From Saprospiraceae bacterium (lineage in GTDB: Bacteria; Bacteroidota; Bacteroidia; Chitinophagales; Saprospiraceae), in the NCBI GenBank assembly GCA_022842725.1, contig JALHOZ010000032.1, positions 1 to 53,932 of the forward strand: DNA of 53,932 nt, read 5' to 3'. This document shows positions 53,807 through 53,932 of the stretch, piece by piece (positions within the stretch are counted from its first letter, which is position 1; every line of letters begins with the position of its first letter). The notes beneath the pieces are model-generated. The model saw nothing but the letters and a program-made list of their open reading frames with translations. It searched no databases and was not told the origin of the DNA. The position numbers and the translations under genes are program-made.

Positions 53807-53932
53807 ACATTTAATTTTGACTGTAAATGTAATCATTTATAAAAAATCAGGACTGAATCCGGAACATTTATAGTTTTCAAAAGCATGTAGTTCAAAAGAT
53901 GTTTACGCTTCCAAATTGCTTTAAAAATTTTG

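Overview
The window comes from a member of the Bacteroidota, probably a Saprospiria- or Chitinophagia-like environmental lineage (the class is an inference). Evidence: a SusC/SusD pair, an OMP_b-brl_3-type TonB-dependent barrel, type IX secretion (T9SS) sorting domains, families typical of the phylum (DUF4292, DUF3667, EnvC-like M23) and repeated TAnnTTTG promoter elements. No rRNA, tRNA or CRISPR array was seen.

Layout. (1) 1-7650, plus strand, visibly more AT-rich than the rest: an accessory island that reads like a defence cluster. The end of an IS21-type element cuts a PAPS-reductase/DndC-like gene. Behind it, in one direction, lie a membrane-anchored unknown, a DnaQ-fold exonuclease, a PLD-SF2 helicase, a 76-residue unknown, a DndD/Rad50-like ATPase with a CxxC hook, a 173-residue unknown and a small HTH protein. 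This is the best candidate for an undescribed system, related to Dnd DNA sulfur modification but without recognisable dndB or dndE. (2) 7693-14521, minus strand: a TPR / DUF4292 lipoprotein / EnvC-like envelope operon, an M16-fold protein without its zinc motif, and a GCS2 ligase fused to CBS domains. (3) 14729-16610: YceI lipoprotein, a two-helix channel-like protein and a DUF1003 protein. (4) 16829-23908: a glycan-uptake locus in which a T9SS-exported protein with five SusE/F-like modules is divergent from SusC and SusD; the SusD carries related modules inside it. (5) 23981-28395: a TonB-type barrel, a frameshifted AraC regulator, a Cys-rich lipoprotein and a broken small antitoxin-like gene. 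(6) 28469-32642: a TetR-led phenylacetyl-CoA epoxidase operon (paaEABCD) with a palindromic operator in the leader. (7) 33069-40862: a TMTC-like membrane TPR protein, a NagZ/beta-lactamase-fold fusion and polA. (8) 41047-43903: a CbbR-like LysR regulator, two small unknowns and an SbtA-type bicarbonate permease. (9) 43981-53806: thiL, purA, small lipoproteins and TPR proteins, a Crp/Fnr regulator with a palindromic site in front of a DUF2892 gene, an orphan T9SS domain, DUF3108, DUF3667 and GNAT genes.

Functional reading: most of the window is ordinary chromosomal envelope, nutrient-uptake and core metabolism. The first 7.6 kb is acquired DNA that abuts the EnvC-like gene at a ten-C tract. 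Several genes are decaying: the DndC-like gene (cut by the IS), the AraC gene (frameshift), the antitoxin-like gene (nonsense codon) and the T9SS remnant. All family calls come from reading motifs in the translated sequence; no database search was possible.
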